DNA from: Pocillopora verrucosa
Taxonomy: Eukaryota > Cnidaria > Anthozoa > Scleractinia > Pocilloporidae
DNA length: 64,000 nucleotides
NCBI RefSeq assembly: GCF_036669915.1
Contig: NC_089324.1
Span: 13,990,631 to 14,054,630, forward strand
Reading direction: 5' to 3'
In this document: in pieces, positions 10,237 to 22,274 of the stretch
Layout: each line of letters begins with the position of its first letter
Position numbering within the stretch: the first letter of the stretch is position 1
The notes under the pieces: generated by a model
Told to the model about the DNA's origin: nothing
The model's database searches: none
Seen by the model: only the letters and a program-made list of their open reading frames with translations
Translations under genes and position numbers: made by a program

Positions 10237-12240
10237 TCTTCATTCCCCCTGCAAACCATGTGATATCCCCAAACTCCTTCACCTTCCCCTCCCAGGAGAT
10301 AAATAATAACGACTGGTGTCCTGCCGGAACCATTTTAACCAAAACTGGGTACAAACCATCTCTTGAAAGCATTGGAAGAAGTGCAGGTTTGGCCATATTC
10401 TTAAGCAAGACACTTGACAATAGGTTTACTTATCTTGATCTTAATTCTACATCGTTCAATATTTCTAAACTTCCTTGGACGAACGCAAAGTCTCAGCCAT
10501 TTCATAGTCGAATAAAATATGTCAACGGTCAGATAACCATCTCCCTGACTTTGGTATTCTCCCAATAGAAGTCATAAAGCATTTATCAACAGGATTTCGA
10601 TTTATAAAGTGGAACGTTCGTTCTGTTGCCTCTCAGACTTTAAAGAGCACTTTTTATAGATTGAAGTATTCTTTAGCATATTTGATTTTCTTCTGTCCTC
10701 CAAAATTTTTCCAATCTATTGGGCTACGTATAGGACCCGTGTTGCGCCTACAATGCACTTCGAAACGCATACTGAATGCAGTTCCCTGTGCAAACGTCTC
10801 TCGGCTTGAGGGGAGAAGACACGAGTTCTTCTCATTTGTCTCTTTAGAATCTGGAATAGATTCAAGTCGTTTTCAAGACCACTCAACCCATAGAACCGCT
10901 CAGAATACTGAGAGGTCTGGGATGTAGATCTGGTTGGGTCATTGTGCTGTGATCACAGTGCCTCTGTCCACCCAGGAGTGTAAATGGATGCAAATGGATA
11001 GTTAAGGAAGCCGGACTAAATGCTGAGAGGTAACCTACCCTTGGAGGTGTCGGTTAATCTCGTAACCAGATCCTATCGTTTAACTGTAACTGAAATGTAC
11101 AACCGCTTGGCGGTGGATGGTCTGGGTACGAGACTAGTTGTCAGTATGACAATACTTGACGTTATTCCTATCGAAGGCAAACTCCAAAAATTCACAGCTG
11201 ACAAAGGCTCGAGCTTAAAAGATACACATCGACTGCAAGGCTTCGTTCAACGAAAGAAATATCGCATTAGCAACAGTACGATAATTCTGCAGTTTGTCTG
11301 TGATCATTTGCGTGAGGTTTTCCGAAGTTTCAAAGACTGGAAGACTTACCTAAAAGAAGTCCCACAGAGAGTCAGGAGTTACAATATTTTCCTGGCTCTC
11401 ATGATTGTCTTCTTTACGTGGGTCTTGTAATAATACTTTTATAAACTTAAATCCTGGTCTTAAAACTATGAAAATTTCTATATTATTTGCCCGACTACTA
11501 CATAAATTTTATCACTTAAGATTCTATCTAAGTCAAAGGAAAACATCGGTTTTTTTTTTTAAGTATTTGCACTTTTCCTGTCCGGAATGAAAAAAAGATT
11601 CATGTGGAATACAGGGGAGCAAAATCAAATTATATTGTTTAGTCATGATAAAGAAACAGGTAGGCCTCAGTTTCTTTCCATATTATTAAGCTTTCTTTCC
11701 TTTCATTTAAAGCTCTCTCGTTTGCTTTTCATGGACCTAATTCTCCTTTATCTTCACCCTGGCTTATTTCACGCTTTCACAGGTAACAATTTTGACTCGT
11801 TTCAAATTTTCTCCGAATTATACGGAGTCACAACAACCGATATTATAATTTCGCGAAGCAAACTAATTACGCAAATGGATTGATCTTTGACACTTTGTGA
11901 TTCGTTTAAACTATTAAAGAATATGTATGTGATTAATGATACAGCTTCTTTGTAATTACTCGTCTGAATAGCTCGTAAAACGAAAACAATTTGTAGCTTT
12001 GATGGTTATCTGAAGTACAATTCCCTTTTAAATCACCAAATGGAAGCGCAATTCAATCAAATTTTGTCCCCGGAAATAACATTTAATGGGCTTTTAGTCA
12101 AATTTTCAAATAACAAAGGGAAACAAATGTCCGTATAAAAGAAGGAAAAACACCAAGTTCTTTGGCGATGTCGATTCGTTTTCTTAAGGAAAAGAAAAAA
12201 AATTGTCCTATTTGATTAATAAGTACAAGCAATAAAAGCG
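10237..12240. other. Probable decayed repeat DNA between genes
   Basis: Several unrelated short frames occur (for example 10260-10568 and 11020-11430, + strand), and none can be assigned. The segment about 10905-10995 (GATCTGGTTGGGTCATTGTG, then a CCACCCAGG block) resembles the 3' part of an interspersed repeat common in corals. This is from general recognition, not a search. An old retroelement-derived region is plausible. Confidence 0.35.
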
Positions 12241-12243
12241 ACA

Positions 12244-12452
12244 ACCCCTTGACTCCCAAGAGTGACTAGCATCTAATTTCTCCTTACAATATCATCCCTG
12301 GATCACACGTTGAGGTCATGAGAATAAAAGAAATAATCACCAACTAAGGAAGTACTTGATTGTTAAACAAATTCTCCTTGTCAATACATTAAGATATGTA
12401 TAGAGAACAAATGGAGAAGATGTATATTGACGTTAGAGTGTAAGGGGTTAAG
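12244..12452. repeat. GGGTTAA-ended short inverted-repeat element (copy 3)
   Basis: It begins near CCCTTGACTCCCAAGAGTGA and ends GTTAGAGTGTAAGGGGTTAAG. The interior matches the copy at 42350-42553 closely (GATCACCAACTAA, then AAACAAATTCTCCTTGTCA), which defines one subfamily. Confidence 0.75.
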
Positions 12453-12651
12453 AATGGATTCACAAAGCACTGAATGCTTCAAATCATTTTTCTCTTTCAG
12501 TTGCTTGTAAAAGAGTAACATTTGTCGCTGCATAAAAGGTGACGAAGTGGATTAAATAATCGCTCCACCTGTTTAGTGGATGAATTTTCAAAAAGAAGCT
12601 GTATGGTCCTCAGGTGTGGTAGTTAAACTTTGAATCGATTTTTCAAAAACG

Positions 12652-13647
12652 TTATCTTGTGTCAAACTCCGTGTCACTTCGTTTTGTCTTTAGAGGATGG
12701 AATCTCCTCAAAGTTCGCTCGGCCGCTTCGCGAAGCTCAGTTACTCGCCAGAAATAGATCACAGGATTCACAGAGGAGTTTGCAAACATGACTGCAACTG
12801 CCAAGCAATGTGCCACAGATGTTCTTAGATCTTCTTGTTCTTGCGAGGCACTAACTGCAGTGGTGATAACAAATGGGATATAACTTAACGCAAACGCGGC
12901 CACGAGAATGATCATTGTGTTTGTACTGCGGCGATAGCGAATCATACTTTGAAAGGTTTTTTGATTTGTATCGCGTACGTGTTTATTGTGCCTTTTCATA
13001 GTTTTGTGAATAAGGGAAAGGCACCTCAAAGCGCTGACTCCCATTACAAAACACACGGCCGTGAGTGCATAAGCTAAGAGCTTGCTGGTGGCCCAAAACC
13101 AAAGAACTGTAACCAAAGTCGCCCATATTAACCAGTAGATAACAACCGTTATGACCACGCGAGAGGCTGTTATCAATTCTGTATATCGAAGATGAAAGCG
13201 AAGAGCGAGATATCGCTCGAAGCTAATGGCCGTCAGAGTTAGGAAAGAAATCCCATTGAAAAGCCAGCTTGAATAGAAAAGCATGAACACAGTCAGGCAG
13301 TATCTTTCCAATTGGCCAAATAGCAAGAACAGTTCGGCTACAACGAAGAACGGCTGAGATGTGAAACCAACAAAAAAGTCGGTGGCTGCCAAGGAGCAAA
13401 GCAAAATGTTTCTCGGCGAGTGCAACGCGGGCGTTCGCCATGTGACGAACACAACTACTGCGTTTAAAAACAATGCGAAAAAACAAAGCATGAACATGAA
13501 AAAAGAAGCCGTTAGAGAAGCGATAACGTAGTACTGTGGCAGCTTCTTCCTGATGTCCATGTCCAAAAACGGTTGAAGATTCTCGCAGTAACCAGATGGC
13601 TTGATGATTGAAGCGTTTAGCAGAATTAAACTTGTTATATTCGCCAT
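12652..13647 (-). CDS. Class A (rhodopsin-like) G protein-coupled receptor, orphan
   Basis: An intron-less 331-residue receptor with seven hydrophobic segments. Family marks: the TM1 Asn in LNAVVV, the TM2 Asp in LAATDFFVGF, ERY (144-146) in place of DRY after TM3, and NPVIY (294-298) in TM7, followed by an amphipathic helix 8 and a short basic tail. TM6 has SYIPF rather than the classic CWxP. The N-terminus has NIT and NAS glycosylation sequons and no signal peptide. The frame starts at an ATG with stops upstream. It is more distant from the pair at 16.4-20.4 kb than those two are from each other. The ligand cannot be predicted from the sequence. Confidence 0.92.
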   Translation of the reverse strand: MANITSLILLNASIIKPSGYCENLQPFLDMDIRKKLPQYYVIASLTASFFMFMLCFFALFLNAVVVFVTWRTPALHSPRNILLCSLAATDFFVGFTSQPFFVVAELFLLFGQLERYCLTVFMLFYSSWLFNGISFLTLTAISFERYLALRFHLRYTELITASRVVITVVIYWLIWATLVTVLWFWATSKLLAYALTAVCFVMGVSALRCLSLIHKTMKRHNKHVRDTNQKTFQSMIRYRRSTNTMIILVAAFALSYIPFVITTAVSASQEQEDLRTSVAHCLAVAVMFANSSVNPVIYFWRVTELREAAERTLRRFHPLKTKRSDTEFDTR

Positions 13648-13799
13648 GATTGTGCCAAACTGTGTCTTCGGCTGTCGTGTTGTTCATTTATATCCACTAA
13701 AATACGTCAAATTGCTCTTTTCTTTGAAAGCTTTTAAACAGCAGCTGCATGTTAGCTCTAACACGGTTGGCAATTTCCTGTAAATGCAATCTGAAAACC

Positions 13800-16300
13800 G
13801 TTTCTGATCTTTATAATGATACGGTTTCCTTATTCCGTGCAGCAATTTCGGGTTATTAGATGCAATTTCTCAAAGAAACCAGAATATTCCCTCAACCTAA
13901 TTTGCACTTGTTGATTAATTTTTTTACGAAGAAAAGTTCTTCATCTCAAGTTAACCATTCATATGCAAATAACAAGCGTCTTCTTGAAATGAGTATTTAC
14001 TTAAACTGAGGTGAAAATATCTTTGACGTAAATGAAAAATGAACTCTTGGTTTTCATCTCGGACAGCATAAATTCTTTGTTCAGTATCCAACATACAAGC
14101 GCGGGTCCAATGAATGCTAAGAAGATAAAGATTTTTTTCTTTCAGGAAACATCGTATTTGGTTTCTCAACTTCATCTTTTTTTGAGCATAAATCGATTTG
14201 TTAAATATTCAATGATTCGTAACTCTTCTTTTCTTTAATTTATGATAATAGATTGGTAAACTTGATAGGTGGGGAAAACCGCAAACTGAAGGAACATTCT
14301 AAACTGAAGTTGCAAGATGATTATAATTAAAGAAGTTTGGGACTACTATGTTTTGTTTAGAACTGAAAGACCGTCAATGGCTGCCAAAAATAAATTATCT
14401 ATCTGCAAAATGTACTGCCGAAAATATTAATTTCCACAGGTAAAAATTTAAATCTCCCGACAGAAATTTATGCAAGAGAGAGCCAAAATAAATTGGCATT
14501 CCGTAATCAGCTCCTCTTAAAGTGTGAGAAAACGTGACTTCGTTTGTAAAACGTTTGTATGTCCTAATGAGTTTCATTAGAGAGTTTCATTCAGAGAGCC
14601 GCTGAACAAGATACTCAGAAAATGGTGGGCGACAGAAGAGGAGAGAGGAGAGAGGAGATGGGTGAAATGCCACTTGATAATCCCCTCTGGTGTATATAAT
14701 AAACACCCTATAAATACATGCATATAAGCTTCGATTGACTTCCAAAAACAACCAGAGACGACTTGATAGACTTTTGATGTGCTACTGCAATAATACTACC
14801 TATACTGATAATAATATATAAATATATATATATATATATCCGTTTTCTCACGATTCCTATGCCATTTTTGACCAGAGAGGACCATAACAATTATTTTGCG
14901 AAAGATTTGACTATGGCCAGGGGTAGCATTCGGGTTTTCTGATCTCTAGTGCTACCCATTGCACGGTTTAAAAACAACTGTTTTTCTGGCCAGCATTGGG
15001 AAAAACTTTGTTAAAACAGAAAATCCCTTTCTGTTTATCCTCTCTTTATTCAAGAGATCAGCAAGTTATGGAAACAATTGAAGTGAAGCGGTCACTGAGA
15101 TTTGTTAGAAGGATTCAAAATGGCGGCGTCAAAAGTGGAATTTAAGCGTATTTAAAGGAAATCTTCGTTCGGAAGGTTCGCTTAGTCCTTGGAACAGCAA
15201 AGAGTAATAATTTCATAACTACTTTTCAACGGTGGAGAAAATAAATCATAGGGTTCCTGAAGAGCAACTCTGATTTTATTGAAGAATGCCTCCTTGTAAA
15301 AAGATTAACCCCCTTCTATGATCTTGCAAAGAGAGTAGGAATCATTCTTCCAGTTGGTTGATAAATACTGCAATGAGTCTAATGATTTTCAACCTGTTTG
15401 AATTCGCGTGATGTATCGAAGAGAGAAAAAGTTGGTTTTAATTCGAGCTACTGGTCGCACCGACAAAATTCTAACGTTAACAAAAATCCTCCATGTCACA
15501 TGAGGCGAAGCGTTGCGGCGACTTTTCCAAGTGCTTTTCGCTGGGAACTATTCTTACCTAAGTTGCTGTGACTTTGCCACGTAAATGACGTAAATAATGA
15601 TCTGTCTTTAAGAAATAAACCGAAAAATTTAGCGTAACTCGTTGGCATTTTTCATTTTCTATTTGAACCAACTTCTTGGCCATCTTTTTTGCCATTTGTC
15701 TTTCTTCTTGTACCTTTTTCGTCAACTTTCAAATTTGGTCAACCATTTTTCAAAGTTCTTTCATCTAATCCAAGATTATCCTTAACTAACCTGACAATTA
15801 AAAATATCATGACGTCACTCGTGGTGTACTTAATTGGTTAACGATTTTCATAATCAAACACTCGCTCTTTCACTCGAACAAGTTTCGTGTCATGTGATGT
15901 ACTGCATGTCATTTACGTCGACCGTTATTTGAACATGCGCATTTGATTCCCAAGCAAGGTCAATTTTTCTCTCCTCTTTGTGAACAGTTATGCATTCCCG
16001 ACTGGTAGGTTTTTCAATAATTTTTTATGCATTATCTTCAAGGTTTCAAACAGTACTTCCCTTCCTCAATGTTATGTCCTCTTCGTAGACAATTTACAGC
16101 GACCTTTCACTTCGGGTGACACATAGAATTTCCCTGAAATCATCGTCTCTGCGAGAAAATTCTATCTTTGCTATGGTCACACAAATCTAAACTGGTTCTT
16201 ATTGCTGCGCATGATCGCGACTTGTCGTCAGTTAATGATGCACACGAAGTGTTTTTTTTGTGTGTGTCATTGCAAATGGTCCTCTTCGGCATTTAGACTC
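13800..16300. other. Intergenic DNA between GPCR genes
   Basis: No gene is supported. It contains a (TA)n microsatellite at about 14815-14840 and a short GAGAGGA purine repeat at about 14640-14660. The rest is unremarkable AT-rich sequence. Confidence 0.45.
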
Positions 16301-16369
16301 CTCCTTTCATTTGCATGAAATTTTCCATCTTGAGATCTTTATGACTGCCTTCCGAAGATCGCGAATTCG

Positions 16370-17209
16370 TCAACAGTACAAAAAAGGATTGATGGCAGAG
16401 TTTGCAAACACCAATGTTACTGTGAAAACCCAAGCTTCCTGGGAACCAACGGGAAACTTTTCTCTATAAAATATCCTATAAATAAACCATGGAAGATAAC
16501 AAAAAATTGTACTAATATAGAATACGAACGTGTTCGTAGCAGTTCGTGTTAACATGGCTAAGCTGTAGACATTTTGGGCACTGGTATATTCTAATGCTTG
16601 CCTTTGAGCGTATATTTCTGCATTATGTCGGCGAACTATGCGATATATACCAATATACGAAACAGTGGACGCTGAGATATAAACACCAACTAATACCATG
16701 GCTAAATGAAAATTTGTTGGTGTATACCATATGTTAAGACCGGAGTTTATTAGCCAAATTAATATCAGAGTTAACTTAACTCGCGATTTAGTAACCAGAG
16801 AGCTGTATGTCATGTGAAACTGTAAAGCCAAAAATCTATCAACACTTATTGCTGACATGGAAGCGAAAGAAATTCCGCAGAATAAAGTCCCAAAGCTTCT
16901 GGTCAGTCTGGCAAAAATGCAAACAGATGTAAGATCCCTGGCTATGAAGATCGGTTGGACTATCAAACCCACGACGAAATCGGAAGCAGCGAGACCACAC
17001 AGCAAAATTATGGAAGGTGAACGGAGCGAAGGTGTCTTTAGAACGGCTGTTAAAACCATAGTGTTACCAAGAATGGACAACACTAGCAGCGGAACGTTCA
17101 GAATACAGTTAACAATGGTTAAAGTTGATGGACCAGTTGGAATTTTGTCGTCATCAGAATCTTGATCAAAAACTGAATCATTCAATAGATCAAAGCTAAC
17201 GTTGAGCAT
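16370..17209 (-). CDS. Class A GPCR truncated by a stop codon directly after TM7
   Basis: A 279-residue frame from the ATG at 17209; the frame is open further upstream only through a GTG. It keeps TM1 GNTMVL, the TM2 Asp (77), DRF (124-126), FCYLPW in TM6 and NPFLYC (274-279). It is a close paralogue of the gene at 19496-20410, sharing SLRSPSI and DRFLAL. The next codon is TGA (16370-16372) where the paralogue has TGG (Trp). Reading on in frame gives RIRDLRKAVIKIS and further residues to a second stop at 16307-16309, clearly matching the paralogue's helix 8 (RLRELRGAVLKLL). One G-to-A change therefore removes helix 8 and the tail. It could be a recent pseudogene, a tail-less receptor or a polymorphism. 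Confidence 0.88.
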   Translation of the reverse strand: MLNVSFDLLNDSVFDQDSDDDKIPTGPSTLTIVNCILNVPLLVLSILGNTMVLTAVLKTPSLRSPSIILLCGLAASDFVVGLIVQPIFIARDLTSVCIFARLTRSFGTLFCGISFASMSAISVDRFLALQFHMTYSSLVTKSRVKLTLILIWLINSGLNIWYTPTNFHLAMVLVGVYISASTVSYIGIYRIVRRHNAEIYAQRQALEYTSAQNVYSLAMLTRTATNTFVFYISTIFCYLPWFIYRIFYREKFPVGSQEAWVFTVTLVFANSAINPFLYC

Positions 17210-17239
17210 CTTAGGGTATTTAGCTTTCCGACACACCTT

Positions 17240-19450
17240 TGCTGAAAATTCAAACTTGTTGCAATGAGAAGTGACTTTTTCTGAAATTGTGTCCGCCTTG
17301 TTTGTCGCAGTTACTGAGAGTTCAGTATTGACAATCCAGTTTGTTGGGTTTATAATCAGTTTAGCAGGTGCACAGTTTTAATAGTCAACTTATGACGGTA
17401 CATGACAAGATGTCAATTTCTGCATGAGTAAAACGAATTTTGTAAGCAAGGTTCTCTCTTTCCACTTTCACGTTCAATTTAAATTTGTTTTTTTGAAATA
17501 TACCCTTCATAAAGCCTGAAATTTGCGGCATCCAAATTTTCACATGGGGAACAATTGTTGTCCTCCACTTTGGGAAATGTAGCTGAAGAAAGGCGAACTG
17601 ATTAAGAACGCTTCTTTAGATGTCATATAAGAGACAACTGGCGGCTTTATTATACGCGGAGAGTTCGCTGTTTTAAATATCTAATATGCCGACAAATTTT
17701 CAGAGCTTTTTCATAACAGCTTTTCATAAGACACTACTAAAGTAGCACTTGGGACTGACAAGTTGGCGATGAGTCATGAAGTTGGCGTTGAGTCATAATT
17801 TTTAGAGCATTCAGGATGAGATGACAGAAACACTTGAGATGGACATATAATTTGCGGTAACAGCAAATTTCAGATATGTATGGGTTAGTGCCCTCATCAT
17901 TCAAAAATATACCTCGGGATAATTGCTCCAAATTTTGCTGAGCGAAGTTTTAGGATGTATTGTTGTCGACTATACATCATTTAATGTAATGAGGTACTTT
18001 AGAGGCCGAAAACGCACGCATAATAAAAATTATCAACCATGAAATGCACAAGGGGAAACAGATGGTATTACACTGCGCAATTTATTCGTTCTCGTTTACA
18101 TAATATTCGCACTTTTTAATCTGTCGGAAGGGTGATAAAACACTAAATTATCACTTAATTTTTAGAGCGTACAAGTCTATCTTATTGAACTGTTCCTAAT
18201 CAACAGAGAACATTCATTCCGGATAAAAGTGCGAAAATTTAGCGAGAGTAGGAGTCCTGTTTAAAAAAACCTATTATGAAGATGCTTGATTGTTCATGAT
18301 AGCGGACACTAACTTGCAGCTGTGCAAACAGACAAAATAATAACTTTCTATTTTAACTGAACTGAGGTGACAGGCGAGCACAATTTAGACAGTTTGGCAT
18401 TTTGAAAATTTGTCTTAAATTTCTTTGAGGTTATTTTGTTTCATTTAACCTTTTAATGATGCTAGGAAGATGCTAAAAAAAATTACATGCGACGGAACCC
18501 TGACTGAGAAGTTTCCTAAGAAAATATTAATCAGTATGGATGTGTTTGAATGCGAAATCTATTTTCGAGTATTATGGTAGAAAATATCATAATACCTAAC
18601 TCGGAGAAACATGAAGTAAGCTCTTTGACTAAATACAACTGTCTATATATATTTTTAAGAAAATAGTCCGTTGGTGCCGGAAAATTGCTCTCGGCGAAGG
18701 TTCTAAAAAACATAAGTTTGATAACATTGTTACAGCGTTGATGAATTTAAGGTGCACGGCAAGAAGAAAAGTCAAACTTACGATAAATAGACCTAATAAA
18801 TTCGCCTAAAACAATAGTTATCCAAACAAGAACCGTAAAAACATCAGGAGCGTTGATAATAACCATTCATAATGGACATATTTATGTATTTTGGCCTTGT
18901 AAGGCATTTTAATGAGCAGTTGGCACAATTAAGGATTCGGTTTTTTCAGCACTTTAATAAATATCGCGGTACGATAGATTTTTATTTTTTTCTCAATTGT
19001 GACACGGTTAAAGCTTTAATTCAAAGACAAAGAGACGGACAACTAATGTTAATACAATTCTGTTTTCCTGTTGAAGATTTTTAAAATCTTTTTCTTTTTT
19101 TTTTTTCTTTGAGCGTGTGTGTGTAATGGAAAAAGAGGAAAACTTTAAAACATATTTACTTGGACCATTATGGACCAAAATTTACCCTCTGCATGCAGAG
19201 ACATTCTGCAGTTGAGAGAAAATTAAAAAGTAAAAACGTAATATTTTTGTTTCTCCTCAAATGGATGAAATTTATCCTTTTTACATGCTTTTCGGTCCCT
19301 ATGAATTTATTCAGCAGTGTGTTCTATTTTCTAGTCAATCATTTAATTTCAGATGAGACTTTGTGGCCTGACGTAAATAAAACGCGCAAAAACATACAAA
19401 TAAATTTCAGGAAATTACTAACTTTAAGAACTGCGCATTTTCGAACTGAA
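17240..19450. other. Intergenic DNA between tandem GPCR genes
   Basis: No supported gene or element with defined ends. Short frames such as 19160-19525 (+) overlap the neighbouring receptor on the other strand or lack any motif. Confidence 0.45.
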
Positions 19451-19495
19451 AGCGGTCTTCGAGAGATAGCAAAGGTTCATTTCCTTCCTGCTTTT

Positions 19496-20410
19496 TCACG
19501 ATTTATGGCAAGATATTTGCCTTAATAACTTCAAAACCGCCCCCCGAAGTTCACGAAGACGCCAGCAATACAGTACAGGATTGATGGCCGAGTTGGCGAA
19601 CACCAAAGTTCCCGTAAAGATCCAAGCATCGCTGGCATCTTTGAGAACGATATTTGTATAAAAAAGCCGATAAATGCTCCATGGCAGATAGCAAAAAACT
19701 GTACATATGTAAAATACGAAAGTGTTTACTGCCGTGCGAGTCAAAATAGTCACGTTTGCGGTGATTTTAATACTTGGAACTCCCATTGCTTGCTGCTGAG
19801 CGTGGATCTCAAATTGGTGTCGGCGAGCGATTCGATAAATGCCAATATAGGCGATGGTGGAAACTACCATATAGAAACCCACCAATCCAAACGATATATA
19901 AAATTGTTCAGGTGCATACCAGACGTGAACTCCGGAGAATATTGAGAAGTTTACAAGCCAAATAAATATCAAAGTGAGTTTAACGCGCACTGTGGTAACC
20001 AGAGAATTGTAAATCATGTGATATTTCAGAGCCAAAAATCTATCCAAGCTTATCGCTGACATGGTAGCGAGTGAAATTCCACAGAACGTAACACCCAAAA
20101 TTCTCGTCACTCCGGCTAAAAATTTCACAGAATCTAGTTCTTTCGCGATAAAAACCGGCTGCACTATCAAGCCCACGGCTAGGTCTGAAACAGCGAGACC
20201 ACACAGCAAAACTATGGAGGGTGAACGAAGCGAAGGAGCTTTGTAAACGGCTGCTAAGACCAAGGAGTTTGCCAGAATCGATATCAGCATTAGTGGAATA
20301 TTTAGAAAGCAGTTTAGTAAGATGATAGTCGAAGGACCAGTTGAATTTTCGTCTTTCTCAATATCTAGATTATGCGTTGCATTGGAAATTTTGAGGTCGT
20401 TGTCCTCCAT
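19496..20410 (-). CDS. Class A GPCR, intact tandem partner of the truncated receptor
   Basis: A single-exon receptor of 304 residues starting at an ATG. Marks: N-terminal sequons NAT and NST; TM1 ANSLVL; TM2 LAVSDLAVGL with Asp76; DRF (123-125); TM6 FCYLPW; TM7 NSAINPVLYC (NPVLY 277-281); then helix 8 WRLRELRGAVLKLL and a short tail ending CHKS. It is highly similar to the receptor at 16370-17209 in the same orientation, so the two arose by tandem duplication. The pattern fits the large orphan class A families of anthozoans. Ligand unknown. Confidence 0.93.
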   Translation of the reverse strand: MEDNDLKISNATHNLDIEKDENSTGPSTIILLNCFLNIPLMLISILANSLVLAAVYKAPSLRSPSIVLLCGLAVSDLAVGLIVQPVFIAKELDSVKFLAGVTRILGVTFCGISLATMSAISLDRFLALKYHMIYNSLVTTVRVKLTLIFIWLVNFSIFSGVHVWYAPEQFYISFGLVGFYMVVSTIAYIGIYRIARRHQFEIHAQQQAMGVPSIKITANVTILTRTAVNTFVFYICTVFCYLPWSIYRLFYTNIVLKDASDAWIFTGTLVFANSAINPVLYCWRLRELRGAVLKLLRQISCHKS

Positions 20411-20419
20411 CTCGAAGCT

Positions 20420-21800
20420 TTGGCAAATCTAGCATTTTTTAAAAAGGTTCTGTCGTTTTAGTTTATCATTGTCGTGAGTTTCAAGTGAAATGCTGTTCAA
20501 GCTCGTAGATGTCCAACCTTATTGGCAGTTACGTATATATTAATTGTTAAAAATTAATCACGTTTATTATATGGATCTTTCAGCATGTAAAAATTTCACA
20601 TGCAATTTAAGTCAATTCACCTGAACCAAATAGCAAAAATTAACATTCAATTTGTTTATTTTTCCTTTCCATGGACAAAATGTCGAAATTTCATTAAAAA
20701 AAAAACTGGACTGAGCCTTAATTAATTGCTGAAAAATTAAAAAGGTTGAAGCCGGTAGCTATTGTAAAGCTGTTTTACACTCCAGGGTAATCGAAATGAA
20801 ACCTGGTCCGCCATGTTACAATTTTAGATTAGCGGGCGCGTTTCCTAGTCAAACCATGACAGGAGCCAGCGACATCAGAAGCATTGAGTTGAGGGTGGCC
20901 TTTTGTTCAAGGGATTCAGTTTTTTAAGTAATATAAAATCAAATTGAAAACAAAATACCGTGTCTTAAAAATAGAAGAAAATAAATTAGGTAAGATGAAA
21001 AGGCGAGTAATTTTTCACCGCATCGATGGAAATTTGTAGTACTCATTTTGTGAAAATCCTATAACTTGTACATTGCAGCCTCAAAGTCAATATACAGTGA
21101 CGTCCATCAAAGTTCGTCACATTTTAACGGAGCTAGCTCATGTAGTACTGCAGCCACCCCTCCCTAAGGTTTGTTTGGGTACACCGTGAATCTTATGCTC
21201 AGACCTTCCTCGGCCGAACAATAGAGGAGACAACAGCGTTCAAATGTCTGTACATGCGCGCTCGTTGTGATTTTTCGACAAAGTTCAAAACGAAGCGGTA
21301 AATTAACAGGATACCCGTGTTTGAAACGTCGCAAGTTTTCCCTTTTCCCTTCTTTAGTTTCCTTTCACAGATTTCTATGAACGATTCAATTCTTTTATTC
21401 GCATATTTTGAGTGACAGCGGCTTTTTCTTATTCCTTAAGCGGGGAAAATATTGATTAGCGCGCGCGGACATCCCCTTGCGCATTCCTGACATTTCTCCT
21501 GGGTCGCGTAACAAAAGTTGGTCAAAGTAACATCTGAGCTTAACGTTGGCTGTATTTAGTTCCGTTTCTTTGTCAAGCCCGAGTTTAAGAGGTTCTTCAC
21601 TGTGTGTTTTATCATAAACATTTTGCAAAACGCGATGCATGATGACATCCTAAGCAGGGGAGGGGGGGGGCCAGGGTGGGGGAGGGGCTCATTCTTGTCC
21701 TAAAATTATCATTCAAACTTTTCATTGTAGGGAAAAGTGTCAGTAATAATGCTATGTTAACAGATAATGCATCATATAAATTGGAGGCAAATCTTAAGAT
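20420..21800. other. Intergenic DNA, nothing assignable
   Basis: No gene model is supported. It holds a short G-run (about 21657-21690) and low-complexity AT sequence. Confidence 0.4.
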
Positions 21801-21805
21801 TTTTG

Positions 21806-21995
21806 ACTCCCAGGAGTGATCGGTATGTAAATTTTTCTTGCATTTTCAGAAGTAAACAAGTAACAAGAATGAAGAAAATTATCAACAAGGTGGACTTGAT
21901 ATAACTCCAGATTTCTCAGGACTAGTCAGCACAAAAAATGAACAGTATTAGTTCGAAGAATTGACATTAAGATCTGAGCAGTGAAAGGGCGAAAT
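21806..21995. repeat. Diverged GGGTTAA-family element (copy 4)
   Basis: It begins TTGACTCCCAGGAGTGATCGG, matching the family start, and ends GATCTGAGCAGTGAAAGGG. The interior is strongly diverged, so the boundaries are approximate. Confidence 0.45.
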
Positions 21996-22274
21996 ACTTA
22001 AAGTATTTAAAATGTTTTTGTATTTCTGCAATGATAAACTATCCTTGAGTGCATAGTACATAATGCTGAAGATTGGAAATTTTTTGGGTTTATTTCAAGT
22101 TTATTTCCAACTGCAAATAGTTTAAATTTCTTGTCTGATACTCAGGAGCGCTGCGAACGCCCTCTGGTTCTAGATCACTAATCTTCTGTTTTAGGAGCTT
22201 GTCGATAGGCTGAAGAAGTCCTACTGACTATTAAAAGGACCAATCATCTGGTTTGCTAAAAATCTGCGTATAAT

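Noticed and set aside
11020-11430. 136-codon frame as a gene
   Set aside because: No recognisable domain, no splice context and repeat-like surroundings; left as unassigned.
12652-13687. Second minus-strand frame 13223-13687 overlapping the first GPCR
   Set aside because: It is an out-of-frame shadow with no family features; the GPCR frame explains the region.
16857-17165. Plus-strand frames over the GPCR genes (also 19774-19965 and 20061-20246)
   Set aside because: They are complementary-strand shadows of strongly supported receptor frames.
16370-17236. Upstream extension of the truncated GPCR to 17236
   Set aside because: The codon at 17236 is GTG; the first ATG is at 17209 and the paralogue supports a start near there.
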